Assembly (NCBI GenBank): GCA_937888635.1
Contig: CALARG010000065.1
Coordinates: 1 to 11,432, forward strand
Length of the DNA: 11,432 nt
DNA from: an uncultured Alphaproteobacteria bacterium
GTDB lineage: Bacteria; Pseudomonadota; Alphaproteobacteria; Rs-D84
Reading direction: 5' to 3'
Positions 1 to 5,584 of the stretch are shown piece by piece (position 1 is the first letter of the stretch; each line of letters starts with the position of its first letter). The position numbers and the translations under genes were made by a program. The notes beneath the pieces were generated by a model. It was not told the origin of the DNA. It did not search any database and was given only the letters and a program-made list of their open reading frames with translations.

Positions 1-175
1 CGTTCATAACATACAGAATTCTGCGGTGTACAGGCTTGCACCCGTCGCGAACATCTGGCAATGCGCGGTCAACAATAACGGACATTGCATAGTCCAAGAA
101 ACTGGTTCGCATTTCGTGTTCCAACGAAGACTGTGGAACGCGTACTTCATTTACTTCATTAATATTTTCTGACAT
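1..175 (-). CDS. gyrA: DNA gyrase subunit A, N-terminal 58 codons (runs off the left edge)
   Basis: Catalytic, DNA-cleaving and rejoining subunit of the type II topoisomerase that introduces negative supercoils. Reading the minus strand from ATG at 175-173 gives MSENINEVNEVRVPQSSLEH, then a stretch matching the first GyrA block: DYAMSVIV, RALPDVRDG, KPVHRRILYVMN. Spacing and wording fit GyrA better than ParC, which has a more divergent block (e.g. YSMYVIMDRALP in E. coli). The active-site tyrosine and quinolone-resistance region lie outside the window. A good Shine-Dalgarno (AGGAAAGG) lies about 5 nt before the ATG. Two positions differ from the usual VGRALPDVRDGLKPVHRR: Gly/Ser is Asp, and Leu is Cys. 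The gene is transcribed away from the small-gene pair at 303-601. Confidence 0.88.
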   Translation of the reverse strand, partial: MSENINEVNEVRVPQSSLEHEMRTSFLDYAMSVIVDRALPDVRDGCKPVHRRILYVMN

Positions 176-205
176 ACTGCCTTTCCTATTGTTAATAACA
201 CACAA

Positions 206-235
206 AACATAGCAGATTTTTGGGCTTTTGGTCAA
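206..235 (-). promoter_or_regulatory. Probable sigma70-type promoter of gyrA
   Basis: On the minus strand, TTGACC (235-230) is followed after 18 bp by TATGTT (211-206), which is preceded by TGC and so forms an extended -10 (TGnTATGTT). The predicted start of transcription is near 199, giving a leader of about 24 nt that holds the AGGAAAGG ribosome site. Motif reading only. Confidence 0.55.
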
Positions 236-257
236 GAAATAAAGGTTAAAATTTTGT

Positions 258-285
258 TTGACAAATTGTTGCTTTGTGATAGTCT
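258..285 (+). promoter_or_regulatory. Probable promoter of the small two-gene unit at 303-601
   Basis: A perfect -35 TTGACA (258-263) is followed 16 bp later by TAGTCT (280-285), which keeps the key T, A and final T of a -10. Transcription should start near 291-293. This matters for start choice, because the TTG at 258 and the ATG at 288 both lie inside or before the promoter. It diverges from the gyrA promoter 22 bp away. Confidence 0.5.
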
Positions 286-302
286 GTATGGGGTTAAATA
301 TA

Positions 303-491
303 ATGATGCAACAAATGAAACAGGATTTAGTTGAGGCGCGCGAAATCGTACAGGATATGCGTGATGCGCCGGATACAGATGGTTTGGCACGCGCATGTTA
401 TTCGTGTCAGGTATGGGGTATAAACCGAATTATTGGTGCAATTGACATGGTGCGATATGTGCGGCATTTGATGCAACAAAAACAAAAGTAA
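303..491 (+). CDS. Small CxxC protein of unknown function (62 residues)
   Basis: No family recognised. From ATG 303 the product is MMQQMKQDLVEAREIVQDMR and so on. It has an acidic/basic N-terminal helix, a CYSC motif (CxxC) in the middle, a hydrophobic stretch around VWGINRIIGAIDMVRYV, and a Gln/Lys-rich end. CxxC could bind a metal or be redox active, but two cysteines alone do not show this. Start choice: the frame is open back to a TTG at 258, but that codon is the -35 of a promoter. ATG 303 or 306 lies just after the predicted transcription start. No clear Shine-Dalgarno is seen apart from GGGG at 290-293. The next gene follows after 14 bp, so the two are probably co-transcribed. ATG 288 (67 residues) remains possible. 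Confidence 0.6.
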   Translation: MMQQMKQDLVEAREIVQDMRDAPDTDGLARACYSCQVWGINRIIGAIDMVRYVRHLMQQKQK

Positions 492-505
492 CAAGGGACT
501 GCGAC

Positions 506-601
506 ATGTTTTTACCATTTTACAGATTGATTACCGCAATATTCGTGTACTATCTGTTTTTAGAAGGTCTAAAAAAGATGGGGCTGGTAAAGTCAAAATA
601 A
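506..601 (+). CDS. Tiny single-helix membrane protein (31 residues)
   Basis: ATG 506 to TAA 601 encodes 31 residues starting MFLPFYRLITAIFVYYLFLE. Residues 2-19 form a hydrophobic, aromatic-rich segment long enough to span a membrane. It is followed by a short tail with several lysines (GLKKMGLVKSK), which predicts a bitopic inner-membrane peptide with its C-terminus in the cytoplasm. A strong Shine-Dalgarno (AAGGGA, 493-498) sits 7 nt before the ATG, directly after the stop of the CxxC gene, which supports translation as the second gene of that unit. No family recognised. Its shortness leaves some doubt, but the ribosome site, spacing and composition all agree. Confidence 0.55.
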   Translation: MFLPFYRLITAIFVYYLFLEGLKKMGLVKSK

Positions 602-615
602 TTTAAAGAAAACAG

Positions 616-644
616 TTGCGTTTTGTTAAATCGTATGATTAAAT
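616..644 (+). promoter_or_regulatory. Possible rpmH promoter
   Basis: TTGCGT (616-621) and TTAAAT (639-644) are separated by 17 bp. The match is moderate: TTG is conserved in the -35, and 4 of 6 bases in the -10. It would give an rpmH leader of about 80 nt. An overlapping TATGAT (634-639) lacks a matching -35. Read-through from the small-gene unit is also possible, since no terminator is seen between 601 and 734. Confidence 0.35.
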
Positions 645-733
645 AGACGCACAAACGGATTTTTTCTGGGTGCTTATGATGCTGCTCGGGCGCGCAGAAT
701 GAAACAGAAAAATAGAACTAAGGGAATTAAGTC

Positions 734-886
734 ATGGCAACAAAACGTACATATCAGCCTTCTAAGACACGCCGTATCCGTACACACGGATTCCGTGCCA
801 GAATGGAGACTAAGGGCGGCCGCGAAGTATTAAATCGTCGTCGCGCAGCGGGTCGCAAAAGAATTGCAGTATCTGCGGTCAGATAA
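734..886 (+). CDS. rpmH: 50S ribosomal protein L34 (bL34)
   Basis: Encodes 50 residues starting MATKRTYQPSKTRRIRTHGF, with RARMETKGGREVLNRRRAAG in the middle and an Arg/Lys-rich end. This is the full and highly conserved bL34, a small basic protein of the large ribosomal subunit bound within 23S rRNA. Length is slightly above the common 44-46. AGGGA (721-725) lies 8 nt before the ATG. A strong terminator follows 4 bp after the stop. In most bacteria rpmH is followed directly by rnpA, often then yidC. Here the next gene is convergent and unrelated, so the usual cluster is broken. Confidence 0.97.
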   Translation: MATKRTYQPSKTRRIRTHGFRARMETKGGREVLNRRRAAGRKRIAVSAVR

Positions 887-890
887 TAAG

Positions 891-915
891 AAACGCCCAA
901 TCGGGCGTTTTTTTT
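891..915 (+). terminator. Rho-independent terminator of rpmH
   Basis: An 8-bp stem AAACGCCC (891-898) / GGGCGTTT (903-910) with a 4-nt AATC loop runs into a T-tract. On the other strand the trailing bases are also T-rich (TTTCTTATTAT), so it may also stop transcription of the convergent lipoprotein gene that ends at 926. Confidence 0.9.
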
Positions 916-925
916 ATTTTGTTTT

Positions 926-1558
926 TTATCTTTGCTTTTCTGAAATCATGCTGTCTTTTTCATTCAGTAATTTATTAATTTGCATCAGTCTTTGCGCAAT
1001 TTCTGTATTTGTCAGGCTGTCAAAGTATTGTTTAACATTTCTTTCTGTTGTGGCCAGTGTTGGTGTCCTGCGCCGTTCATTTTTCAGTCTTTCAATTAAT
1101 CGTTCGTTTCTATCAAATGCGTAATGTGCCTTTTTAACCTCTGGCACATGAAAGAATGTATAAAATGTTTCTTTGCTGCATGGAATATCTTTTATATACG
1201 ATGGGCTTTCAATTGCAGCGCGTTGCGCACGGCGCAATTGAATTTGGCTGTCGTTGCGCAGACTGTCTAATTGGCAATTGATTGTCCTGCGCAAGATGTA
1301 ATCGTAATTATTCTGCAAAGAATCATTGGTGTTTTTTGTTTTGTATTGGTTAATGCTGTCTATTTCGCTAAACAGTGTTTTTATTACAGAATCTTTCTGT
1401 GCGACCAAGGTTGTGTCACATTTGTTTTGTGTTGTTTGTGGTTCTGATGATTCTGTTTCTTGGTCTGTGTTGCATGCTGCTACGATTGCGCAAATCATCA
1501 TGCCACATGCGCATACAAAATCAATCTTTTTAGAATTAAATAAATCACGAATGTTCAT
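926..1558 (-). CDS. Putative lipoprotein with charged, probably helical body; function unknown
   Basis: No family recognised. The 210-residue product begins MNIRDLFNSKKIDF, then a hydrophobic segment (about residues 14-28) ending in IVAAC, a lipobox with Cys29 as the probable lipidated residue. The next residues are Asn and Thr, so no inner-membrane-retention Asp is seen at +2. The mature part has a Ser/Thr/Gln-rich linker (30-50) and then long charged, Arg-rich stretches that look helical, possibly coiled coil. The start is the only ATG that gives a normal signal peptide. No Shine-Dalgarno precedes it; the upstream bases are even anti-SD-like (CCCCTTAATCC). It begins 22 bp after the tRNA-Glu gene on the same strand with no terminator between, so it may be transcribed from the tRNA promoter. 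Codon use resembles the flanking genes. Confidence 0.72.
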   Translation of the reverse strand: MNIRDLFNSKKIDFVCACGMMICAIVAACNTDQETESSEPQTTQNKCDTTLVAQKDSVIKTLFSEIDSINQYKTKNTNDSLQNNYDYILRRTINCQLDSLRNDSQIQLRRAQRAAIESPSYIKDIPCSKETFYTFFHVPEVKKAHYAFDRNERLIERLKNERRRTPTLATTERNVKQYFDSLTNTEIAQRLMQINKLLNEKDSMISEKQR

Positions 1559-1580
1559 AATGGATTAAGGGGTAAAGTTT

Positions 1581-1655
1581 TGGCAGCCCCAACGGGAATC
1601 GAACCCGTGTTGCCAGAATGAGAATCTGATGTCCTAACCGCTAGACGATGGGGCC
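1581..1655 (-). tRNA. tRNA-Glu, anticodon CUC, CCA encoded
   Basis: The minus strand reads GGCCCCATCGTCTAGCGGTT at the 5' end, a typical tRNA-Glu start. The acceptor stem GGCCCCA pairs with TGGGGCT (first pair G-U), followed by discriminator G and an encoded CCA (1583-1581). The anticodon stem TCAGA/TCTGG encloses the loop TTCTCAT, so the anticodon is CTC, reading GAG. The T arm is ACGGG/CCCGT with the TTCGATT loop. All arms fold. Confidence 0.96.
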
Positions 1656-1665
1656 ATGTGGACAC

Positions 1666-1694
1666 ATATTACACATATTAATCAAATATTTCAA
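1666..1694 (-). promoter_or_regulatory. Probable promoter of tRNA-Glu (and the lipoprotein gene behind it)
   Basis: On the minus strand, TTGAAA (1694-1689) is followed after 17 bp by TAATAT (1671-1666). The predicted start near 1659 is only about 4 nt before the mature 5' end of the tRNA. Its -35 lies 13 bp from that of the divergent promoter at 1708. Confidence 0.55.
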
Positions 1695-1707
1695 ATGAAA
1701 GTTTTCC

Positions 1708-1736
1708 TTGCACCTAATATTTTTTTCTCTTACGAT
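1708..1736 (+). promoter_or_regulatory. Probable promoter of the phosphotransferase pair, giving a near-leaderless mRNA
   Basis: TTGCAC (1708-1713), 17 bp, TACGAT (1731-1736). Transcription should start near 1742-1744, only 3-5 nt before the ATG at 1747, and no Shine-Dalgarno is present. The TTG that would extend the reading frame upstream is the -35 element itself, which argues against it as a start codon. Confidence 0.5.
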
Positions 1737-1746
1737 ACCTTATGTT

Positions 1747-2478
1747 ATGGCGGGCAAAATACGGCGTTTTTTTACAAATATTATTTGCGGGTGTATTTAT
1801 AATAAGGACGCGCGAAAACGTGTTCGTGTTATGCTAAATTCACCTATGTCGTCCTATATCCGTTTTATTCGTCATGATATTGACGCGCCAATTAAAAAGA
1901 TAAAAACATTTACAGGCTATCAGGCGCGTAATTTATTAATCAGTGTAAATGATGAATATATATATAAATTTCCATTACGGCGCACCAATTCGGACGAATT
2001 AACAATTCGCGAATTGCGTATTGTTGGTGCGCTGTCGCCTGTGTCGCCAATTTATATCCCGCCTGTCACGGTGTTGCGACATCGTGGTGTTTTGGTTCGT
2101 CGTTATCCATTTATTCATGGTGTGCGTCTGCGTGAAATTCCAACAGATGTTGCGTTAAAGAATGTAAATAAATTGGCACCGCAAATCGCGCAATTTTTGC
2201 ATTCTGTCGCCACATCAAATCCATCGGAAATATCTGATTTGAAACCTGTGCCCGACGATATGCCGGGCTATCAGTATGGATGGTTTCATGGCGATATTGG
2301 CGACAATTTCTTTATAGATATAAATACAATGCAGATAATTGCATTTATTGATTGGGAAGATTGTTATTTTGGTGATTTTTCGGCGACCTTTACCGGTGAT
2401 CGCCGTTCGCCAAATCGTGAATTAATGCGCGCCGCAAAGCGTGAATACGATAAATTATATAACAAGGGTATACTATGA
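1747..2478 (+). CDS. Phosphotransferase of the APH/choline-kinase fold, first of a tandem pair
   Basis: A 243-residue small-molecule kinase. Visible marks: an ATP-lysine context YIYKFP (Lys74), a possible helix-C glutamate in IREL (Glu89), the catalytic loop HGDIGDNFF (His181, Asp183, Asn187), and the metal-binding FIDWED (Asp202). These are the Brenner-type motif and DFG-equivalent of aminoglycoside/choline/homoserine-type kinases. The substrate cannot be read. The N-terminus, with NIICGCIYNKDARKRVRV, resembles a short segment I recall at the start of LPS- and glycan-assembly proteins (CxFIPxKKxRxKxR), so phosphorylation of a surface sugar is more likely than drug resistance (inference). Start ATG 1747 was chosen because the paralogue downstream begins at the same place in the alignment and upstream sequence is promoter. 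The stop overlaps the next start by 4 bp (ATGA), implying translational coupling. Confidence 0.75.
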   Translation: MAGKIRRFFTNIICGCIYNKDARKRVRVMLNSPMSSYIRFIRHDIDAPIKKIKTFTGYQARNLLISVNDEYIYKFPLRRTNSDELTIRELRIVGALSPVSPIYIPPVTVLRHRGVLVRRYPFIHGVRLREIPTDVALKNVNKLAPQIAQFLHSVATSNPSEISDLKPVPDDMPGYQYGWFHGDIGDNFFIDINTMQIIAFIDWEDCYFGDFSATFTGDRRSPNRELMRAAKREYDKLYNKGIL

Positions 2479-3221
2479 AATTCCGTCGTTTAGTATCAAA
2501 TATAATCTGTGGTTTTATTCCCAATCCAAAAACACGCAGCAAGGTTCGTGTTGTTTTAAATAATCCATCTATAAAATCGTGTGTAAAATTTGTACGACGG
2601 TGGGCCGATGAAAATTGTGGCGGTGTGAAAAAGTTATCAATGGAATTTGGTGTTGGTTGTCATAATTTGGTTGTGTTGCTAAATGATACGCATGTGTTTA
2701 AATTTTTTCTGGTGCCTGGTCGCGAATCGCGCGCATATCATGAATTGCGTGTTGTGACGGCGTTTCGTGATATTTCCCCGATTAAGATTCCGCAAATAGA
2801 ATTGATGGAATATAACGATTCGGTTGTCCGTCGTTATGAATTTGTGCATGGGAAATTACTGACGGATTTTGACGCGTCTTATATAAATAAAAATCGTGCA
2901 AAGATTGCAAAGCAATTGGCAAATTTTTTATATGAAATTGGTTGTTCTGATCCGGCTGAAATTCGTGATTTAAAGCCAACCAAGAATGCGCGTCCCGGTT
3001 ATTTGTATGGCTGGTTTCACAATGATATTGGCAACAACTTTTTGATGGATGATGATTTGAATATTATCGGGTTTATTGATTGTGAAAAAATGTCATTTTG
3101 TGATTTCAAAGATTCCCTGGCGGGTGCGTCACATTTCTGGGATAAACATGGCATTCGTGGCCTGATGATAGAATTGCTGGCTGAATACACAAAATTATAT
3201 TATTCAAAGCATAAAAAATAA
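2475..3221 (+). CDS. Second phosphotransferase of the APH/choline-kinase fold, diverged paralogue
   Basis: 248 residues, alignable with the preceding product end to end: SNIICGFIPNPKTRSKVRV near the start, VFKFF (Lys76), HELRVV (Glu90), YGWFHNDIGNNF (His182, Asp184, Asn188) and GFIDCEK (Asp202). The catalytic Asp and the metal ligands Asn and Asp are kept, but HGD has become HND and IDWED has become IDCEK, so activity is likely retained with altered geometry or substrate. Shared ECG-free core blocks such as RDLKP and PGYxYGWFH also mark the two genes as a tandem duplication. AAGGGT (2464-2469) lies 5 nt before the ATG, inside the upstream gene. The two enzymes may phosphorylate different positions of one glycan or act as a pair; this is inference. 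A terminator overlaps the stop codon. Confidence 0.74.
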   Translation: MKFRRLVSNIICGFIPNPKTRSKVRVVLNNPSIKSCVKFVRRWADENCGGVKKLSMEFGVGCHNLVVLLNDTHVFKFFLVPGRESRAYHELRVVTAFRDISPIKIPQIELMEYNDSVVRRYEFVHGKLLTDFDASYINKNRAKIAKQLANFLYEIGCSDPAEIRDLKPTKNARPGYLYGWFHNDIGNNFLMDDDLNIIGFIDCEKMSFCDFKDSLAGASHFWDKHGIRGLMIELLAEYTKLYYSKHKK

Positions 3222-3246
3222 AAACCGGCGTTTGCCGGTTTTTTAT
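3221..3246. terminator. Bidirectional rho-independent terminator between convergent units
   Basis: Stem AAAACCGGC (3221-3229) / GCCGGTTTT (3234-3242) with a GTTT loop. It has a T-run after it on the plus strand, and an equally T-rich run (TTTTTATTTTTT) after it when read on the minus strand. It serves the phosphotransferase pair from the left and the gene ending at 3243 from the right. Confidence 0.9.
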
Positions 3247-4328
3247 CTGCCGCGCATTTGGCGCAGTTGTTTCAGGTTTTTTATATGTGCCTGTTGTTTC
3301 GCGTATGATGAACGGTCAAACTTGCTGTATGATGACAGTTTTTGCTTTTTGCTCATTCTTTGTTGTAATTTTTCACCGCGAACCCCAATGCCATTAATAT
3401 GTTCTTCAAAGGCGTTTTGTTGTGCGTCGGTTAACTGTTTGTCGGTATTCAGTGCATCCAGAATAATGCTTTTCCCTTCGTATATACGACTCATCTCCAT
3501 TGCGTGTGCAATGCGTTGAACAGACATGCCATTTGGAATTTTAAAGATACCTTTGTCAACCTGTGCCTGTATTTTGTTGTACAGCGAATCGCGCTTTTGT
3601 GCGCCCATTAAAATATCCAATGAAGTATCACAGAAATTATTAATCGCCTGCAATTGTGGGTCGTTAACATTTGCAGGTTTTGTTTGTTTTGTCGCAACCG
3701 TTTTATTCTGTACAACGGGTGTTATCTTTAATGTATTTGCGCTTGTTGTTGTGCGGATATTTTCTGTTTTTTTAGGTTGCGCGGGCGCATCTGATTTTTC
3801 ATTTATTTTATCACCTGTTAACATTGTGGTCAGTCCCATCAATGCTGCTCCTGCAATAAATGCGCCAACCACACTTTTTTTATTGGCGGGTTGTGCAGCA
3901 ACAACCTTTTGTTCTTCTTGTTTCTTTTTACCAAAACCAAAAAATCCTTTGATTTTTTCTTTGCCTTGCGCAATGCGCCCAGTCAGTGTATGGTCATACA
4001 GTTTTACGCTGTCTGGATTAATACCACGCATAATGCATAAATTTTTCATTGCCTGGTGTGCAGATTCTGTGTATGTGCCATCTGTACCATATCCGCATTT
4101 GCGAATTAATTTATCCAGTGTTTCAACCAGTTCTGTGTTGTTTATATCAAACTTTACTTTATTCCCGGCAATTGCGTTAATAATAGAATCTGTCAGTGGT
4201 GCCTCGTACGCGCCACGATTACTGTGCCAACGCATATATTTTCTTTCTGCAACAGTATTTTCTATATAGTTCTGAATCGTACTTGTATTCAGGTGAAAAT
4301 TAAAGTATTGAAAATCAGTATTTATCAT
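3243..4328 (-). CDS. Bitopic membrane protein of unknown function (361 residues)
   Basis: No family recognised. Residues 1-120 look globular and cytoplasmic (MINTDFQYFNFHLNTST at the start; LVETLDKLIRKCGYG and AHQAMKNLCIMRGI in the middle). A very basic patch (GKEKIKGFFGFGKKK, about 122-136) precedes one transmembrane helix at about 151-171 (SVVGAFIAGAALMGLTTML). By the positive-inside rule the N-part is cytoplasmic and residues 172-361 are periplasmic. A Lys/Thr/Pro-rich linker (175-225) leads to a helical C-terminal domain with a very basic tail ending RQMRGR. The frame is open to a TTG at 4370, but ATG 4328 has AAGGAT 7 nt upstream and is preferred. It lies 38 bp behind argE on the same strand and is probably in one operon with it, without an obvious functional link. 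A cell-envelope or secretion-linked role would be a guess. Confidence 0.7.
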   Translation of the reverse strand: MINTDFQYFNFHLNTSTIQNYIENTVAERKYMRWHSNRGAYEAPLTDSIINAIAGNKVKFDINNTELVETLDKLIRKCGYGTDGTYTESAHQAMKNLCIMRGINPDSVKLYDHTLTGRIAQGKEKIKGFFGFGKKKQEEQKVVAAQPANKKSVVGAFIAGAALMGLTTMLTGDKINEKSDAPAQPKKTENIRTTTSANTLKITPVVQNKTVATKQTKPANVNDPQLQAINNFCDTSLDILMGAQKRDSLYNKIQAQVDKGIFKIPNGMSVQRIAHAMEMSRIYEGKSIILDALNTDKQLTDAQQNAFEEHINGIGVRGEKLQQRMSKKQKLSSYSKFDRSSYAKQQAHIKNLKQLRQMRGR

Positions 4329-4366
4329 ATTTTTTATCCTTGGTACACAAACCCTGGATATTATTA

Positions 4367-5458
4367 TCAAAAATCTCTTTTGTCAAATGAATTGATGGTT
4401 TTAATCAGTGCATCTGCATAGTTAGAAATTTGTTTTTCTTCTATGTATTCATTTGTTGTGTGTGCGTGCTGAATATTGCCTGCGCCAAAAACGACGGTGT
4501 CAATTCCGTGTTTCTGCAGGAATCCTGCCTCGGTCGCAATGGGCGAAGTTTTGTTTGTTGTATTTATAACCTTTGTAATTTTGCTGTTGTTTTCTTTTTT
4601 CAGTGCATATATTTCTTCTGCAATATTATTTTGCATCCCCAGTCCTGGTGTTTGTTGCATCAATTTATTTTGAAATTCTGTCACAGACCGTATTATGTTT
4701 TCGTTGTCTGCATCTGATGCATAACGAATTTCCCAGTCAAAGGTTGTTGTACCTGCGATGGTATTTCTTTGTGTGCCACCGCAAATGCGCCCAACATTAA
4801 TTGTTGTGCCGCGATTCTGATATTGTTCTGCCAGCATTCGCAGATATGAAATTATTTCCGTCGCAAAATAGATGGCGTTTATCCCGCTGTCAACCTGGCT
4901 GGCGTGTGCAGGTGCGCCAAACACAGTTGTTGAATATCCGCAATATCCATTATGCGCAACAACGGTATCCATGTTTGTTGGTTCGCCAACAATTGCCATT
5001 TGTGGGTGTATATTATTTACCTGCATAAATTCGCATATGTGTTTTATTCCTGTGACATCGGTTTCTTCATCACCCGTCAGGCTTAATACAATCGGAAAAT
5101 TTTGTTTCTTTAATTCTGGTATCAGCGCCAACACAACCGCGATAAAATATTTCATATCAACCGCGCCACGTCCATAAATTTTTCCATCTGTGTGGGTTGG
5201 TAAAAATTGTTCCGCATCACCTGATACAGTATCCATATGCCCTGACAACAAGATTCCGGAATTTATATCGCGCAAATCATTTGCATTAATTGCGGCAATA
5301 ATGCTTTCTGCCTGATTTTCTGTGTGTTTAATGCGTTTGTAAACGACATTTTGTTTGTCCAATATATCGCATATATAATCTGAAATATTTTTTATTTTAT
5401 CATGCGTATCTGATTGCACAGAAATCAGATTGTCTAAAATTCCAAGAATCTCATTCAT
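4367..5458 (-). CDS. argE: M20 family deacylase, acetylornithine deacetylase type (ArgE/DapE superfamily)
   Basis: A zinc-dependent amidohydrolase. The best match is ArgE, which removes acetate from N-acetylornithine in arginine synthesis (cytoplasm). Metal and catalytic residues are all visible: LSGHMDT (His74, Asp76), YGRGAVDMK (Asp101), TGDEETD (catalytic Glu131, metal Glu132), VGEPTN (Glu159) and QHAHTTNEY (His333). GRG-DMK-FIAVVLAL, VGEPT and the late AGNIQHAHTTNEYI follow the ArgE pattern more than DapE or carboxypeptidase G2. The dimerisation lid sits at about 168-280 (HNGYCGYSTTVFGAPAHAS). Length 363 against about 380 usual. Start ATG 5458 has AAAAAGG about 8 nt upstream; a TTG directly before it is not needed. 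No other arg gene is in view, so substrate specificity (acetylornithine or another N-acyl amino acid) stays open. No convincing promoter was found in 5459-5584. Confidence 0.82.
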   Translation of the reverse strand: MNEILGILDNLISVQSDTHDKIKNISDYICDILDKQNVVYKRIKHTENQAESIIAAINANDLRDINSGILLSGHMDTVSGDAEQFLPTHTDGKIYGRGAVDMKYFIAVVLALIPELKKQNFPIVLSLTGDEETDVTGIKHICEFMQVNNIHPQMAIVGEPTNMDTVVAHNGYCGYSTTVFGAPAHASQVDSGINAIYFATEIISYLRMLAEQYQNRGTTINVGRICGGTQRNTIAGTTTFDWEIRYASDADNENIIRSVTEFQNKLMQQTPGLGMQNNIAEEIYALKKENNSKITKVINTTNKTSPIATEAGFLQKHGIDTVVFGAGNIQHAHTTNEYIEEKQISNYADALIKTINSFDKRDF

Positions 5459-5584
5459 CAAAATACCTTTTTATCAATTTTATATTCGCCGCAGACAAAC
5501 GCAATAAAAAACTGTGAAAACGAACCTAGTTATTTTTGTTTATTAATATTTTATATATAAATCGTCAAACCAAAAGGATGATTT

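Noticed and set aside
258..302. Upstream extension of the CxxC gene to the TTG at 258
   Set aside because: The TTG is part of a perfect -35 TTGACA and the extension lies before the predicted transcription start.
1663..1680. Short direct repeat ACACATATT twice upstream of the tRNA
   Set aside because: Nine bases, AT-rich, partly the -10 of the tRNA promoter; no further copies.
1708..1746. Extension of the first phosphotransferase to the TTG at 1708
   Set aside because: It overlaps the promoter hexamers, and the paralogue aligns from ATG 1747.
3526..4269. Long plus-strand open frame antisense to the bitopic protein gene
   Set aside because: Shadow frame: Cys/Phe-rich translation, no ribosome site. 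The opposite strand has a coherent protein with a proper start.
4329..4370. Extension of the bitopic protein to the TTG at 4370
   Set aside because: ATG 4328 has a well-placed AAGGAT; the extension adds no recognisable sequence.
5459..5584. Promoters in the argE/autotransporter divergent gap
   Set aside because: Several AT-rich -10-like stretches (around 5552-5560 and 5480s) but none has a -35 at acceptable spacing, so none is called.
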